DNA from: JBCAXA01 sp038534295 | Lineage (GTDB): Bacteria > Pseudomonadota > Gammaproteobacteria > Steroidobacterales > Woeseiaceae | Assembly (NCBI GenBank): GCA_038534295.1 | Contig: JBCAXA010000002.1 | Coordinates: 310,001-374,000 of the forward strand | DNA: 64,000 nucleotides | Direction: 5' to 3' | Shown: positions 51,451-64,000 of the stretch, one piece after another | Numbering within the stretch: the first letter of the stretch is position 1 | How the letters are laid out: every line of letters begins with the position of its first letter | The notes under the pieces: generated by a model | Database searches by the model: none | What the model was told of the DNA's origin: nothing | The model's input: only the letters and a program-made list of their open reading frames with translations | Position numbers and translations under genes: made by a program

Positions 51451-53127
51451 CTAGGCGGAGCCGTTCGCGAGCATTTCAGATGCGTGGCGAAGCGTTGCAT
51501 CGGTCAATTCGATTCCGCCCAGCATACGCGCAATTTCTGCGATACGTTCCTCGTCATCGAGCACAACAATGTCCGTGCGTGTCACGTCATTCATCGAGCG
51601 CTTACTGACTTGAAAGTGGTGGTGGCCGCTGCTGGCCACTTGCGGCAGGTGCGTTACGCACAGCACCTGGCGCTGTGCCCCCAATTCGCGCAGCCGCTTC
51701 CCGACAATTTCAGCAACAGCCCCACCGATGCCGCTATCGACTTCGTCGAAAACGAGGGTCGGGGTGCCAGAGACGTCCGCGAGGTTGACTTTGATTGCCA
51801 GCGCGATGCGCGCCAGCTCGCCACCGGACGCCGTGCGCGCTAACGGGCTCGGCGGCTGTCCGGGGTTGGTGGTTACATCAAAGCGGATTGTGTCGGCGCC
51901 GCGTGCGCCAACGCGCCCGTCGTCGGATTCCAGCGCCACCGAAAAATTACCGTTGGCCATGCCGAGGCCGCGCATGGTTTCGGTCACGCTCGTAGCGAAA
52001 CGTTGCGCGGCGTCGCCGCGCGAGCGGCTCAAGTCGCGCGCGGCTTCGAGCAGCGCGACATGCGCAGCCTCGACCGCCGCGGCGCGCTGCGCCAGGGTTT
52101 GATCGAAATCGGCGAGGTCCTTGATCTCGGCACGCAGCCGGTCGTGCAGCGCCGGCAGCGCCTCGACATCGGTGGCGTGCTTCCGGGATGCGTTGCGCAG
52201 CGCCGCCAGCGTGGTTTCGAGCTCGTCGAGCCGCGTTGGTTCGGCGTCGAGCTCGCCGCCGAAGCGCCGCACGGTCTCGGTTGCTTCGCTGACCAACACA
52301 TCCGCTTCGCGCAGCAATTCCGCAGCCGCGTTGAGTTCCGGCGCTAGCTCGAGAATCCCGTCTACGGCGCGGGACGCCGCAGTGATCTGACTTTGCGCAC
52401 TGGCATCGGCATCGTAGAGCGCGTGCAATGTCGATTCGGCGGCTGCCTTCAATCGATCCGAGTGCGCCAATCGATTGCGCTCATTGGTCAGCTCGGCCGA
52501 GTCGCGAGCTGCGTCAACCAGGTCGGCCAGCTCTGCGGCCTGAAAACGCAGAAACTCCAGCCGCGACTCGCGCTGCGCTGCTTGCTCAGCGAGCTCACGA
52601 TGCGCATGGCGTTCGGCGTCGTACACCTCGTAGCGCTCACGAACGGCGCTCAATAGGTCAGGGTGAGCGGCCCATGCATCGAGCAGATCGCGCTGGGTCT
52701 CCGGTCGGAGCAACGCGTGATGCGCATGCTGGCCATGGACCTCAACCAATTCGCCGCCCAACTCCCGCAAGTGTTGCAGCGTCACGCCACGCGCGTTGAT
52801 GAACGCACGCGACCGGCCCTCACTGGTGACGACGCGGCGAATCAAGCACTCATCGGGACTGTCTTCGTCCGTGAGTTCCTGATCGGCCAGCCAAGCGCGC
52901 ACTGCCGGCAAGTCGTCAAGCGAGAAAACAGCGGTTACCTCGGCACGATCACAGTTGCGCCGGACGGCGGCTTTGTCGGCGCGCCCGCCGAGCACGAGGC
53001 CGAGCGCATCGAGCAAGATGGATTTGCCGGCGCCCGTCTCTCCGGTCATCACGCTAAGACCTTCGCGGAAATCGAGCGCGAGTTCCTCAATGATCGCGAA
53101 ATTGCGGATTTGCAGGGTATCCAGCAT
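51451..53127 (-). CDS. recN: DNA repair ATPase RecN
   Basis: The product of 558 residues is an SMC-like repair protein for double-strand breaks. Walker A GETGAGKS lies at about 29-36, a long coiled coil makes the centre, the signature ARTASGGELARI comes near 430 and Walker B TLVFDEVDSGIGG near 460. ATG 53127 overlaps the nadK stop as TGATG, so the two are co-translated. RecN is usually under LexA control; no clear LexA box is visible inside nadK's 3' end. Confidence 0.96.
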   Translation of the reverse strand: MLDTLQIRNFAIIEELALDFREGLSVMTGETGAGKSILLDALGLVLGGRADKAAVRRNCDRAEVTAVFSLDDLPAVRAWLADQELTDEDSPDECLIRRVVTSEGRSRAFINARGVTLQHLRELGGELVEVHGQHAHHALLRPETQRDLLDAWAAHPDLLSAVRERYEVYDAERHAHRELAEQAAQRESRLEFLRFQAAELADLVDAARDSAELTNERNRLAHSDRLKAAAESTLHALYDADASAQSQITAASRAVDGILELAPELNAAAELLREADVLVSEATETVRRFGGELDAEPTRLDELETTLAALRNASRKHATDVEALPALHDRLRAEIKDLADFDQTLAQRAAAVEAAHVALLEAARDLSRSRGDAAQRFATSVTETMRGLGMANGNFSVALESDDGRVGARGADTIRFDVTTNPGQPPSPLARTASGGELARIALAIKVNLADVSGTPTLVFDEVDSGIGGAVAEIVGKRLRELGAQRQVLCVTHLPQVASSGHHHFQVSKRSMNDVTRTDIVVLDDEERIAEIARMLGGIELTDATLRHASEMLANGSA

Positions 53128-54023
53128 CAGCGTGTTGAATCAGTCGGCAGCCTTTCCGAGCGTCCCCAATTCAGCTTCGAGCGCAGCAGTTCGTAGTAAT
53201 CGTATTTCGGCGGGTGAACCAGTGTCAGCTGTCGATCGGATGTCGAAATGATCAGCTCATCGCCCGCGCCGAGTGGGCCGAGTAACTGGCCGTCGCAGTG
53301 AATTTCCCCCGGCGTACCGCCGCGCTCTTGCGCCACAACGCGAATACTCGATCGGCCTGGTAGCACGATGGGCCGGTCGCTGAGCGTGTGCGGGCAAATC
53401 GGTACCAGGACGATCGCGTCGAGATCGGGCTGTACGATCGGCCCGCCGCACGACAGCGCGTATGCCGTCGAGCCGGTTGGCGTGGCTGCAATTAAGCCGT
53501 CGCCGGCATGTGCATTGACAAAGCGATCGTCGACGTACGTGGCAAAGTCGAGCATGCGGCCGGCGTGCTCGCGGGTAAGTACGACGTCGTTGAGCGCCGT
53601 CGCGGTTAGCTCTCGACCGTTGGCCGTGCAGATTCGCGCGGCGAGCAATGAGCGCTGCGACGTCGAAAACTCGCCGCCGAGTACCGCGTTCAGCTTGGTC
53701 TGCATTTCGGTTGGACTAACGTCCGTTAAGAATCCCAAGCGACCGCGGTTGATGCCCAGCAGCGGTTTGTCGGCCCGTACCGCATGGGCGGCGATCGACA
53801 GCAGCGTTCCGTCGCCGCCGATCGCAATCAATAGATCAACCTCGTTAACCAGCTGCTCAATGGGGTGATGCGACAGGTCGGGCTCGAGCGGATTGTCATC
53901 GGCCAGCACCACCGCAATGCCCTGAGCGTCGAGCAGCTGGATGAGCTGGCGCATTGGCTCGGTGACCCGTGCGTCCGTCGCGGCGCCCAATACGCCGACA
54001 GCGGCGAAACGTACCTCGCTCAT
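53127..54023 (-). CDS. nadK: NAD kinase
   Basis: The product of 298 residues makes NADP from NAD and ATP. The catalytic motif GGDGT lies at 69-73, followed by GINRGRLGFLTD and ATPTGSTAYALSCGGPI, which are the binding loops. The length is normal. It is the first gene of a nadK-recN unit and is divergent from hrcA. Confidence 0.96.
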   Translation of the reverse strand: MSEVRFAAVGVLGAATDARVTEPMRQLIQLLDAQGIAVVLADDNPLEPDLSHHPIEQLVNEVDLLIAIGGDGTLLSIAAHAVRADKPLLGINRGRLGFLTDVSPTEMQTKLNAVLGGEFSTSQRSLLAARICTANGRELTATALNDVVLTREHAGRMLDFATYVDDRFVNAHAGDGLIAATPTGSTAYALSCGGPIVQPDLDAIVLVPICPHTLSDRPIVLPGRSSIRVVAQERGGTPGEIHCDGQLLGPLGAGDELIISTSDRQLTLVHPPKYDYYELLRSKLNWGRSERLPTDSTR

Positions 54024-54168
54024 CGTGGTCCGAGCCTATATTGGCCCACAGCGTCTATACGCATACTATTCGTGAGGTCAGCCATTGCGAATGCGAGCCA
54101 CGGTTGCTAGTTTTTTGGCGGTTTTCGGCAATTTGGTCTGGCTTGCACGGCGCGCCTGACCGGAAGCG
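54024..54168. promoter_or_regulatory. nadK-hrcA divergent region
   Basis: This 145-base gap should carry promoters for nadK and hrcA. It lacks a CIRCE element (TTAGCACTC-N9-GAGTGCTAA) and a sigma32 promoter, so hrcA expression does not appear autoregulated in the classic way. Confidence 0.5.
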
Positions 54169-55224
54169 ATGAAAGCACCAAGTTCAGCCAATATACCGAA
54201 TGAGCGCGCGGCACACCTGCTCAAGGTGTTGATCGAGCGCTATATCCGCGACGGGCAGCCAGTCGGCTCGAGAACGCTGTCGCGAGACTCACGGCTCGAT
54301 CTCAGCCCGGCAACGATTCGCAACGTTATGTCCGATCTGGAAATGATGGGTCTGATTGTTGCGCCGCACACATCCGCTGGCAGGGTGCCGACGCCGCTCG
54401 GCTATCGACTGTTTGTCGATTCGTTGATTCGACTGCAGCCGCCGAGCGCACGGCGCGTCTCTGAGATCGAAGACGAGATCGCGACCGAACCGGCCGACAC
54501 CGACGCGACGCTGGCGCGAGCGTCGGCAATGCTGTCGCGGCTGACCGAATTGGCGGGCGTCGTCACGGTACCGAAGTCGGAGAGCAATGTACTGCGACAG
54601 ATCGAGTTTCTGTCGCTGTCCGACAACCGCGTGCTGGCGATTCTGGTTCTCAACGAAAAAGAAGTGCAGAACCGTATCCTGCACACGCCGCGTACGTATT
54701 CGGAATCCGAACTGCGTATGGCCGCCAATTTCGTCAACCAGCACTTCGCCGGCAAAGATCTCGACCAAGTCCGCGACAGTCTGCTGAGTTCGCTCGACGA
54801 GACGCGCGACTCGATGAATCAGGCCATGCTCGATGCGGTGGCTTTCGCAGGCTCGGCGTTCGAAGCGACCGATCAACCGCGCGAAGACCTGCTGATGGCC
54901 GGTGAAACTCGCCTGATGGAGTTTGCCGAGCTGTCCGATCTCGATCGACTGCGCGCGCTTTTCGAAGCCTTTCAGGAAAAACGGCTGGTACTCGATCTGC
55001 TCGATCGGAGCATTCGCGCGAACGGCATCCAGATATTCATCGGCGATGAATCCGGCTACGAGCTGCTCGAGAACCTCAGTGTCGTATCCGCGCCGTATAT
55101 GGCGGGCGATACGCTGGTCGGGGTGCTCGGCGTGATCGGGCCGACGCGGATGGATTACGAGCGCGTCATCCCGGTCGTCGACGTCACCGCGAAATTACTC
55201 AGTTCGGCCTTGAATTCTCGCTAG
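54169..55224 (+). CDS. hrcA: heat-inducible transcription repressor HrcA
   Basis: The product of 351 residues is a dimeric repressor with an N-terminal winged helix (LLKVLIERYIRDGQPVGSRTL, SPATIRNVMSDLE) and GAF-like and dimerisation domains. It normally binds CIRCE operators and is kept active by GroEL. No CIRCE is in this window, so its targets would be elsewhere, probably groESL. GGAAG precedes the ATG. It lies directly before grpE, whose sigma32 promoter overlaps its end. Confidence 0.95.
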   Translation: MKAPSSANIPNERAAHLLKVLIERYIRDGQPVGSRTLSRDSRLDLSPATIRNVMSDLEMMGLIVAPHTSAGRVPTPLGYRLFVDSLIRLQPPSARRVSEIEDEIATEPADTDATLARASAMLSRLTELAGVVTVPKSESNVLRQIEFLSLSDNRVLAILVLNEKEVQNRILHTPRTYSESELRMAANFVNQHFAGKDLDQVRDSLLSSLDETRDSMNQAMLDAVAFAGSAFEATDQPREDLLMAGETRLMEFAELSDLDRLRALFEAFQEKRLVLDLLDRSIRANGIQIFIGDESGYELLENLSVVSAPYMAGDTLVGVLGVIGPTRMDYERVIPVVDVTAKLLSSALNSR

Positions 55225-55234
55225 CTGCCCCCAT
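55209..55234 (+). promoter_or_regulatory. sigma32 (RpoH) promoter for grpE
   Basis: CTTGAA at 55209-55214, a 14-base spacer and CCCCAT at 55229-55234 match the RpoH consensus exactly. The -35 box lies inside the last codons of hrcA, and the -10 box follows 4 bases after its stop. Transcription should begin about 55240-55245, before grpE at 55278. Confidence 0.85.
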
Positions 55235-55277
55235 CGACCGCGCTTAACCGCGAGAAAAACCGGGAGCAGTACCGCTC

Positions 55278-55838
55278 ATGAGCGAGACCAACACCGACCC
55301 GAACGCTTCGGCCGGGTCAACCGCAGCGGACGACGATAACGCTGAGACCGCATCCAGCGCCGCGACTGCCGATGAGGCGCTCGCCGCTGCAGAGGCGCGC
55401 GCCAACGAAAATTGGGATCGTTACCTCCGCACGGCCGCAGAAATCGAAAATGTTCGCAAACGCGCGGCGCGCGACGTCGAGCAAGCACGCAAGTTCGCCC
55501 TCGAGCGTTTTGCATCCGATTTGCTGGCCGTGGCGGACAGCCTCGAGATGGGGTTGCAAGCGGCCGAAACCAGCGACGCCGGGCGGCTGCGGGAAGGCAC
55601 GGAAGCGACCCTGAAACTATTGAATCAAGTCTTTGAGCGGTTCGGAATTGAGAGTGTCGATCCGGTCGGCGAGCCGTTTGATCCCGAGTTCCATGAGGCG
55701 ATGACAATGCTGCCGTCGCCGGACGCCGAGCCTGGCTCGGTCGTGACGGTCATACAGCGTGGCTACACGCTCAACGGTCGCCTGGTGCGTCCGGCGCGCG
55801 TCGTTGTGGCGGCCGATGACGCCAATTCGGGCAGCTGA
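55278..55838 (+). CDS. grpE: nucleotide exchange factor GrpE
   Basis: The product of 186 residues exchanges ADP for ATP on DnaK. It has a disordered acidic start, a long helix (about 35-75), the conserved core NWDRYLRTAAEIENVRKRAARD and the beta-domain PVGEPFDPEFHEAM. GGGAG lies 11 bases before the ATG. It lies between hrcA and dnaK with sigma32-type promoters on both sides. Confidence 0.96.
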   Translation: MSETNTDPNASAGSTAADDDNAETASSAATADEALAAAEARANENWDRYLRTAAEIENVRKRAARDVEQARKFALERFASDLLAVADSLEMGLQAAETSDAGRLREGTEATLKLLNQVFERFGIESVDPVGEPFDPEFHEAMTMLPSPDAEPGSVVTVIQRGYTLNGRLVRPARVVVAADDANSGS

Positions 55839-55840
55839 CG

Positions 55841-55868
55841 CTTGAAATGAATTCGTGCGGCCCCATGT
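55841..55868 (+). promoter_or_regulatory. sigma32 (RpoH) promoter for dnaK
   Basis: CTTGAAA begins at 55841 and CCCCATGT at 55861. The spacer of 14 bases between CTTGAA and CCCCAT equals that of the grpE promoter. It lies directly after the grpE stop and 43 bases before the dnaK ATG. Confidence 0.9.
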
Positions 55869-55910
55869 CGCGAGCAGTTGATTTTTATTCGAATTTTTTG
55901 GGAGTGAGTC

Positions 55911-57839
<1,929 letters not shown>

Positions 57840-57866
57840 TCAACAACTGAACCAATAACCGTGAAT

Positions 57867-57896
57867 GCCCGGGCGGCTGTTCGCCAGCGCCCGGGC
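57867..57896 (+). other. strong hairpin between dnaK and dnaJ
   Basis: GCCCGGGCG and CGCCCGGGC form a perfect 9-bp stem around a 12-base loop. It is followed by GGCTTTGG rather than a T-run, so it is more likely a processing or partial-attenuation structure that lowers dnaJ relative to dnaK. That effect is inference. Confidence 0.5.
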
Positions 57897-57907
57897 GGCT
57901 TTGGAAC

Positions 57908-59035
57908 ATGGCAAAACGCGATTATTACGAAGTACTAGGTGTTGCCCGCGACGCAAGCGAGGGCGACATCAAAAAAGCGTATCGGCGTCTCGCGATGAAA
58001 CATCATCCGGACCGTAATGCCGATGACGCTGATGCCGAGCGCCTGTTCAAAGAAGCCAAAGAGGCCTATGAGGTTCTGTCGAAAGCGGACAAGCGCGCGG
58101 CGTACGATCAGTTTGGGCACGCGGGCGTCAGCAACAGTGCCGCTGGCGGCGGTGCTGGACCGGGCGATGCGTTCAGCGACATTTTCGGCGATGTGTTTGG
58201 CGACATTTTCGGCGGCGGCCGGCGCGGCCGTTCGCAGGTCTATCGCGGCGCGGACCTGCGCTACGAACTCGAGATGTCGCTCGAGGATGCTGTTACCGGC
58301 GATACGGTCAACATCGAAGTGCCGACGTCCGCGACCTGTACGACCTGCAACGGCAGCGGTGCAGCGCCCGGCACGTCGCCCCAGACGTGCACGACCTGTG
58401 GCGGCAGCGGCCAGGTCCGCATGCAGCAAGGCTTTTTCTCGGTCCAGCAGACGTGTCCAGCGTGTCGCGGAACGGGCACGATCATCACGGACCCGTGCCC
58501 GACCTGCCATGGACGCGGTCGCGTGGTCGAGAACCGCAAGCTGGCCGTCAAGGTGCCGGCCGGTGTGGATGACGGCGATCGGATTCGTTTGACTGGCGAA
58601 GGCGAGGCCGGTCGGAACGGTGGTCCACCTGGCGACTTGTACGTTGAGATCCGCCTTGCGCCCCACAGACTGTTTGAGCGTGAGGGCGCCGACCTCAGCA
58701 CCGAAGTGCCCATCAGCATGGTGACCGCTGCTTTAGGTGGCAGCGTTGAATTGCCGACACTCGATGGGCAAGTCTCGCTGAAGATTCCTGCTGGAACCCA
58801 ATCGGGCAAAGTATTCCGTCTGCGCGGCAAAGGGGTCGCGACGGTACGCGATTCGCGCAAAGGCGATTTGTTCTGTCGCGTCGTCGTAGAGACCCCGGTC
58901 AACTTGTCGCGCGAGCAGGAAAATTTCCTGCGGCAGTTCGAGGAATCGGTGACCAACGACAGCACCCAACACAGTCCGCGCTCAGAGACCTGGACCGACA
59001 GCGTTAAACGGTTTTTCGATCGGATTAGTTCGTGA
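57908..59035 (+). CDS. dnaJ: co-chaperone DnaJ (Hsp40)
   Basis: The product of 375 residues has a J domain (1-70, HPD in KHHPDRN), a Gly/Phe-rich linker, four zinc repeats (CTTCNGSG, CTTCGGSG, CPACRGTG, CPTCHGRG) and a C-terminal beta domain. It stimulates DnaK ATPase. It is part of the dnaK cluster; the stop overlaps the dapB GTG start by four bases. Confidence 0.98.
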   Translation: MAKRDYYEVLGVARDASEGDIKKAYRRLAMKHHPDRNADDADAERLFKEAKEAYEVLSKADKRAAYDQFGHAGVSNSAAGGGAGPGDAFSDIFGDVFGDIFGGGRRGRSQVYRGADLRYELEMSLEDAVTGDTVNIEVPTSATCTTCNGSGAAPGTSPQTCTTCGGSGQVRMQQGFFSVQQTCPACRGTGTIITDPCPTCHGRGRVVENRKLAVKVPAGVDDGDRIRLTGEGEAGRNGGPPGDLYVEIRLAPHRLFEREGADLSTEVPISMVTAALGGSVELPTLDGQVSLKIPAGTQSGKVFRLRGKGVATVRDSRKGDLFCRVVVETPVNLSREQENFLRQFEESVTNDSTQHSPRSETWTDSVKRFFDRISS

Positions 59036-59766
59036 CCGGCGCCGGCCCGCTGCGAGTCAGCGTGCTCGGTGCGACCGGGCGTATGGGCCGAACCGTCATT
59101 GAGCAAATCGCGGCAAACGATAGTTTCACGCTGGCTGCAGCGTGGTCGCGCAAGGGCGGCTCCGCCGACTTTGCAACCGATGACCTGGACGCGGCGTGTT
59201 CGGCGGCCGATGTTGCTATCGATTTCACGCTGCCCTCGGCGACCGACGAGATCCTGCGCGCTTGCCGGGCCGCGGCGACGCCACTGGTGAGCGGCGTTAC
59301 CGGTCTCAGCCCCGAGCAGCGCCGCGCGCTGGACGCCGCTGCTGCCGACATTCCGCTGCTGCACGAACACAATTTGAGTATTGGCGTGCACGTCCTGCGC
59401 GCCGTCGTCGGCCGCGCTGCGGCGCTGCTGCCGGATACCTTCACCGGCGAGATCATTGACGTGCATCACGCCGAAAAGCGCGACGCACCGTCCGGCACGG
59501 CAATCTCGCTCGCAGCGACCGTCGCGGACTCGCTGGACGGCGCCGGTACGCCGCCGCCAGTGCATTCATTGCGCGGCGGTAGCGTCGTCGGTGAGCACAG
59601 CGTGCATTTTTTCGGTCCGATGGAGCGGCTCACGCTGACTCATCGGGCGGACGATCGCGCGGTATTCGCCGTCGGCGCGCTACAGGCGGCGCGGTGGCTG
59701 CGTGACCAGTCTGCTGGGCGCCTGTGGACGGTTGCCGATTGGCTGAATCGGGCCGCGAGCGGTTGA
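59032..59766 (+). CDS. dapB: 4-hydroxy-tetrahydrodipicolinate reductase
   Basis: The product of 244 residues reduces the lysine/diaminopimelate precursor with NAD(P)H. It has a Rossmann start VSVLGATGRMGRTVIEQI and the catalytic segment VHHAEKRDAPSGTA with the His pair, Lys and PSGTA loop. It is somewhat shorter than E. coli DapB but complete in motifs. The start is GTG 59032, overlapping dnaJ. Its presence directly after dnaJ and before carA is a common gammaproteobacterial order. Confidence 0.94.
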   Translation: MTGAGPLRVSVLGATGRMGRTVIEQIAANDSFTLAAAWSRKGGSADFATDDLDAACSAADVAIDFTLPSATDEILRACRAAATPLVSGVTGLSPEQRRALDAAAADIPLLHEHNLSIGVHVLRAVVGRAAALLPDTFTGEIIDVHHAEKRDAPSGTAISLAATVADSLDGAGTPPPVHSLRGGSVVGEHSVHFFGPMERLTLTHRADDRAVFAVGALQAARWLRDQSAGRLWTVADWLNRAASG

Positions 59767-59835
59767 GTAGGTCTGGCGCCGCCTAGGCGCTTGCTTTAAA
59801 CTCGACGAGGTCGCAGCCAAAGCGGCTTCAGACCA

Positions 59836-59871
59836 AGCGGAAGTGCCAGCTCTAACGAGCCGCCTTCCGCT
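59836..59871 (+). terminator. stem-loop in the dapB-carA gap
   Basis: AGCGGAAG pairs with CTTCCGCT (8 bp), and a second inner stem GCTC/GAGC lies inside. The 3' side is TTTCG. It could end dapB transcription or regulate the carAB leader. No ArgR box is apparent. Confidence 0.45.
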
Positions 59872-59942
59872 TTCGTACATCTGAACCGCCGTTTTGGCGT
59901 TCCGGGTGGCCACCAGAGGACTGCGATGAGACCAATCTCCCG

Positions 59943-61106
59943 ATGACACCTGCAATTCTGGCCCTCGAAGACGGAACCGTGTTCGAAGGCATTTCTATTG
60001 GTGCCGACGTCAAATCGATCGGTGAGGTCGTTTTCAACACGGCCATGACCGGCTACCAAGAAATTCTCACCGACCCGTCTTATTGCCGCCAAATCGTCAC
60101 GCTGACGTATCCCCACATCGGCAACACTGGCACCAACAGTCTTGATTTCGAAGCGCGCGAGATCTTCGCCGCCGGCTTGGTTGTGCGCGATCGGTCGATC
60201 ATCACGAGCAACTACCGCAACGAGCAAAATCTCAGTGACTTTCTTCGTCGCGGCAACATTCCGGCCATCGCCGAGATCGATACGCGCAAACTGACGCGTA
60301 TTTTGCGCGAGCGAGGCGCGCAGTCCGGCTGCATCGTGGTCGGCGAAGCCGCTGCCGCCGATGCGATCAAAGCGTCCAAGCGGTTTCCCGGACTCGCGGG
60401 AATGGATCTCGCGCGGGTTGTGACAACGAAAGAGCGCTACCAATGGGCGCTCGGCACAGAATGGCCCGACGGTACCGGCCCGGTCACGAGACACGTTGCG
60501 CAGTTCCATGTCGTTGCCTATGACTTCGGCGTTAAGCGCAACATTTTGCGGTTGCTTTGCGATCAAGACTGTCGAGTCACCGTTGTGCCGGCGACGACCA
60601 GCGCCGATGAGGTCCTGGAGCTCGAGCCGGACGGCGTCTTTTTGTCGAATGGCCCGGGCGATCCCGACCCTTGCAGCTATGCCATTGAGGCAACTCAGGC
60701 ATTGCTCGAGCGCGGCTTGCCAGTCTTCGGTATTTGCCTCGGCCATCAGATTTTGGGCCTCGCGCTCGGCGCGAAAACCAAAAAGATGAAATTCGGCCAT
60801 CACGGCGCGAACCATCCAGTGCGCGACGAAGAGTCCGGGCGCGTTTTCATTACCAGTCAGAATCACGGCTTCGAGATCGACGCCGACACGCTGCCAGACG
60901 ACGTCGCGGTCACGCATCGTTCGCTATTCGATCAGTCGGTGCAGGGCATTCGTAGCGCACGCTACCGTGCGTTCGGTTTCCAAGGGCACCCGGAGGCGTC
61001 GCCCGGACCGCACGATATCCGCGGCTTGTTCGGCAGATTCACCGAAATGATGGCTGAGACCCAGGCGAGCGCAGACGCCACGAGCGCCGGCGCTAGCACG
61101 AGCTAG
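59943..61106 (+). CDS. carA: carbamoyl-phosphate synthase small (glutaminase) subunit
   Basis: The product of 387 residues releases ammonia from glutamine for CarB. It has an N-terminal CPSase small-subunit domain (FNTAMTGYQEILTDPSY) and a class I glutamine amidotransferase domain with the triad Cys 265 (FGICLGHQ), His 349 and Glu 351 (GHPEASPGPHD). It lies 39 bases before carB. An upstream gap of 176 bases holds the leader. Confidence 0.97.
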   Translation: MTPAILALEDGTVFEGISIGADVKSIGEVVFNTAMTGYQEILTDPSYCRQIVTLTYPHIGNTGTNSLDFEAREIFAAGLVVRDRSIITSNYRNEQNLSDFLRRGNIPAIAEIDTRKLTRILRERGAQSGCIVVGEAAAADAIKASKRFPGLAGMDLARVVTTKERYQWALGTEWPDGTGPVTRHVAQFHVVAYDFGVKRNILRLLCDQDCRVTVVPATTSADEVLELEPDGVFLSNGPGDPDPCSYAIEATQALLERGLPVFGICLGHQILGLALGAKTKKMKFGHHGANHPVRDEESGRVFITSQNHGFEIDADTLPDDVAVTHRSLFDQSVQGIRSARYRAFGFQGHPEASPGPHDIRGLFGRFTEMMAETQASADATSAGASTS

Positions 61107-61145
61107 CTTTTTGCCGCCACCAGCGAGACGACAACCAAACAGAAC

Positions 61146-64000
<2,855 letters not shown>

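Noticed and set aside
54024..55277. CIRCE element for HrcA
   Set aside because: No TTAGCACTC / GAGTGCTAA pair is present in the gaps upstream of hrcA or grpE.
58261..59565. A 434-codon leftward frame opposite dnaJ and dapB
   Set aside because: Covers two conserved genes and shows no domain.

Overview
This window comes from the chromosome of a GC-rich gammaproteobacterium. The evidence is the gene order ssrA / smpB / ratA / rnfH / bamE / fur / recN / nadK / hrcA / grpE / dnaK / dnaJ / dapB / carA / carB, a divergent ppsA-ppsR pair, BamE and Prc, a Fur with a single cysteine in its C-terminal motif (as in Pseudomonas), and HrcA kept beside sigma32-type promoters. A VPLPA-CTERM sorting signal and many exported proteases suggest a free-living aquatic or sediment lineage (a Xanthomonadales, Steroidobacterales or Woeseiales-like relative). 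That placement is inference. No phage, IS element, CRISPR array, rRNA or ordinary tRNA was found. The only mobile-element trace is a 44-bp duplication of the tmRNA 3' end.

Layout. 0-7.6 kb: end of an SLC13 transporter, a PDZ protein, a large DUF4382/DUF5666-like lipoprotein, a GAF-PAS-PAS-GGDEF-EAL protein and a DUF2799 lipoprotein. 7.6-12.7 kb: ppsA and its regulator ppsR, a DUF1249 protein and an unknown coiled-coil protein. 12.6-20.4 kb: a tripartite-type efflux operon with one adaptor and two RND permeases, preceded by a palindromic operator candidate. 20.4-27.1 kb: the periplasmic protease Prc, small unknown proteins, Dps, and an M28 peptidase. 27.2-32.2 kb: an apparent operon with a Ycf46-like AAA ATPase, a 919-residue coiled-coil FHA protein and two small membrane proteins. 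32.3-43.9 kb: exported proteases and envelope proteins (S9 peptidase, gluzincin, NlpC/P60, BON-LysM, YpfJ-type), dodecin, a CFA-synthase/N-methyltransferase-like enzyme, a lipoprotein pair, TauE/SafE and a VPLPA-CTERM protein. 44.0-46.5 kb: a tight four-gene operon of two DUF1538 membrane proteins, a PII-like protein and a CBS-pair protein. 46.4-48.3 kb: trans-translation (ssrA, smpB). 48.4-64 kb: an NSS transporter followed by the conserved housekeeping block, ending inside carB.

How parts work together. ppsR encodes the kinase/phosphorylase that switches PpsA. tmRNA and SmpB rescue stalled ribosomes, and GrpE/DnaK/DnaJ with two near-consensus sigma32 promoters form the heat-shock chaperone set. 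CarA and CarB make carbamoyl phosphate. The most interesting poorly described module is DUF1538-DUF1538-PII-CBS, which looks like a membrane transporter or channel under nucleotide/metabolite control. Second is the Ycf46-like AAA plus FHA coiled-coil pair. Third is the tmRNA-end duplication, which looks like an integration-site scar.
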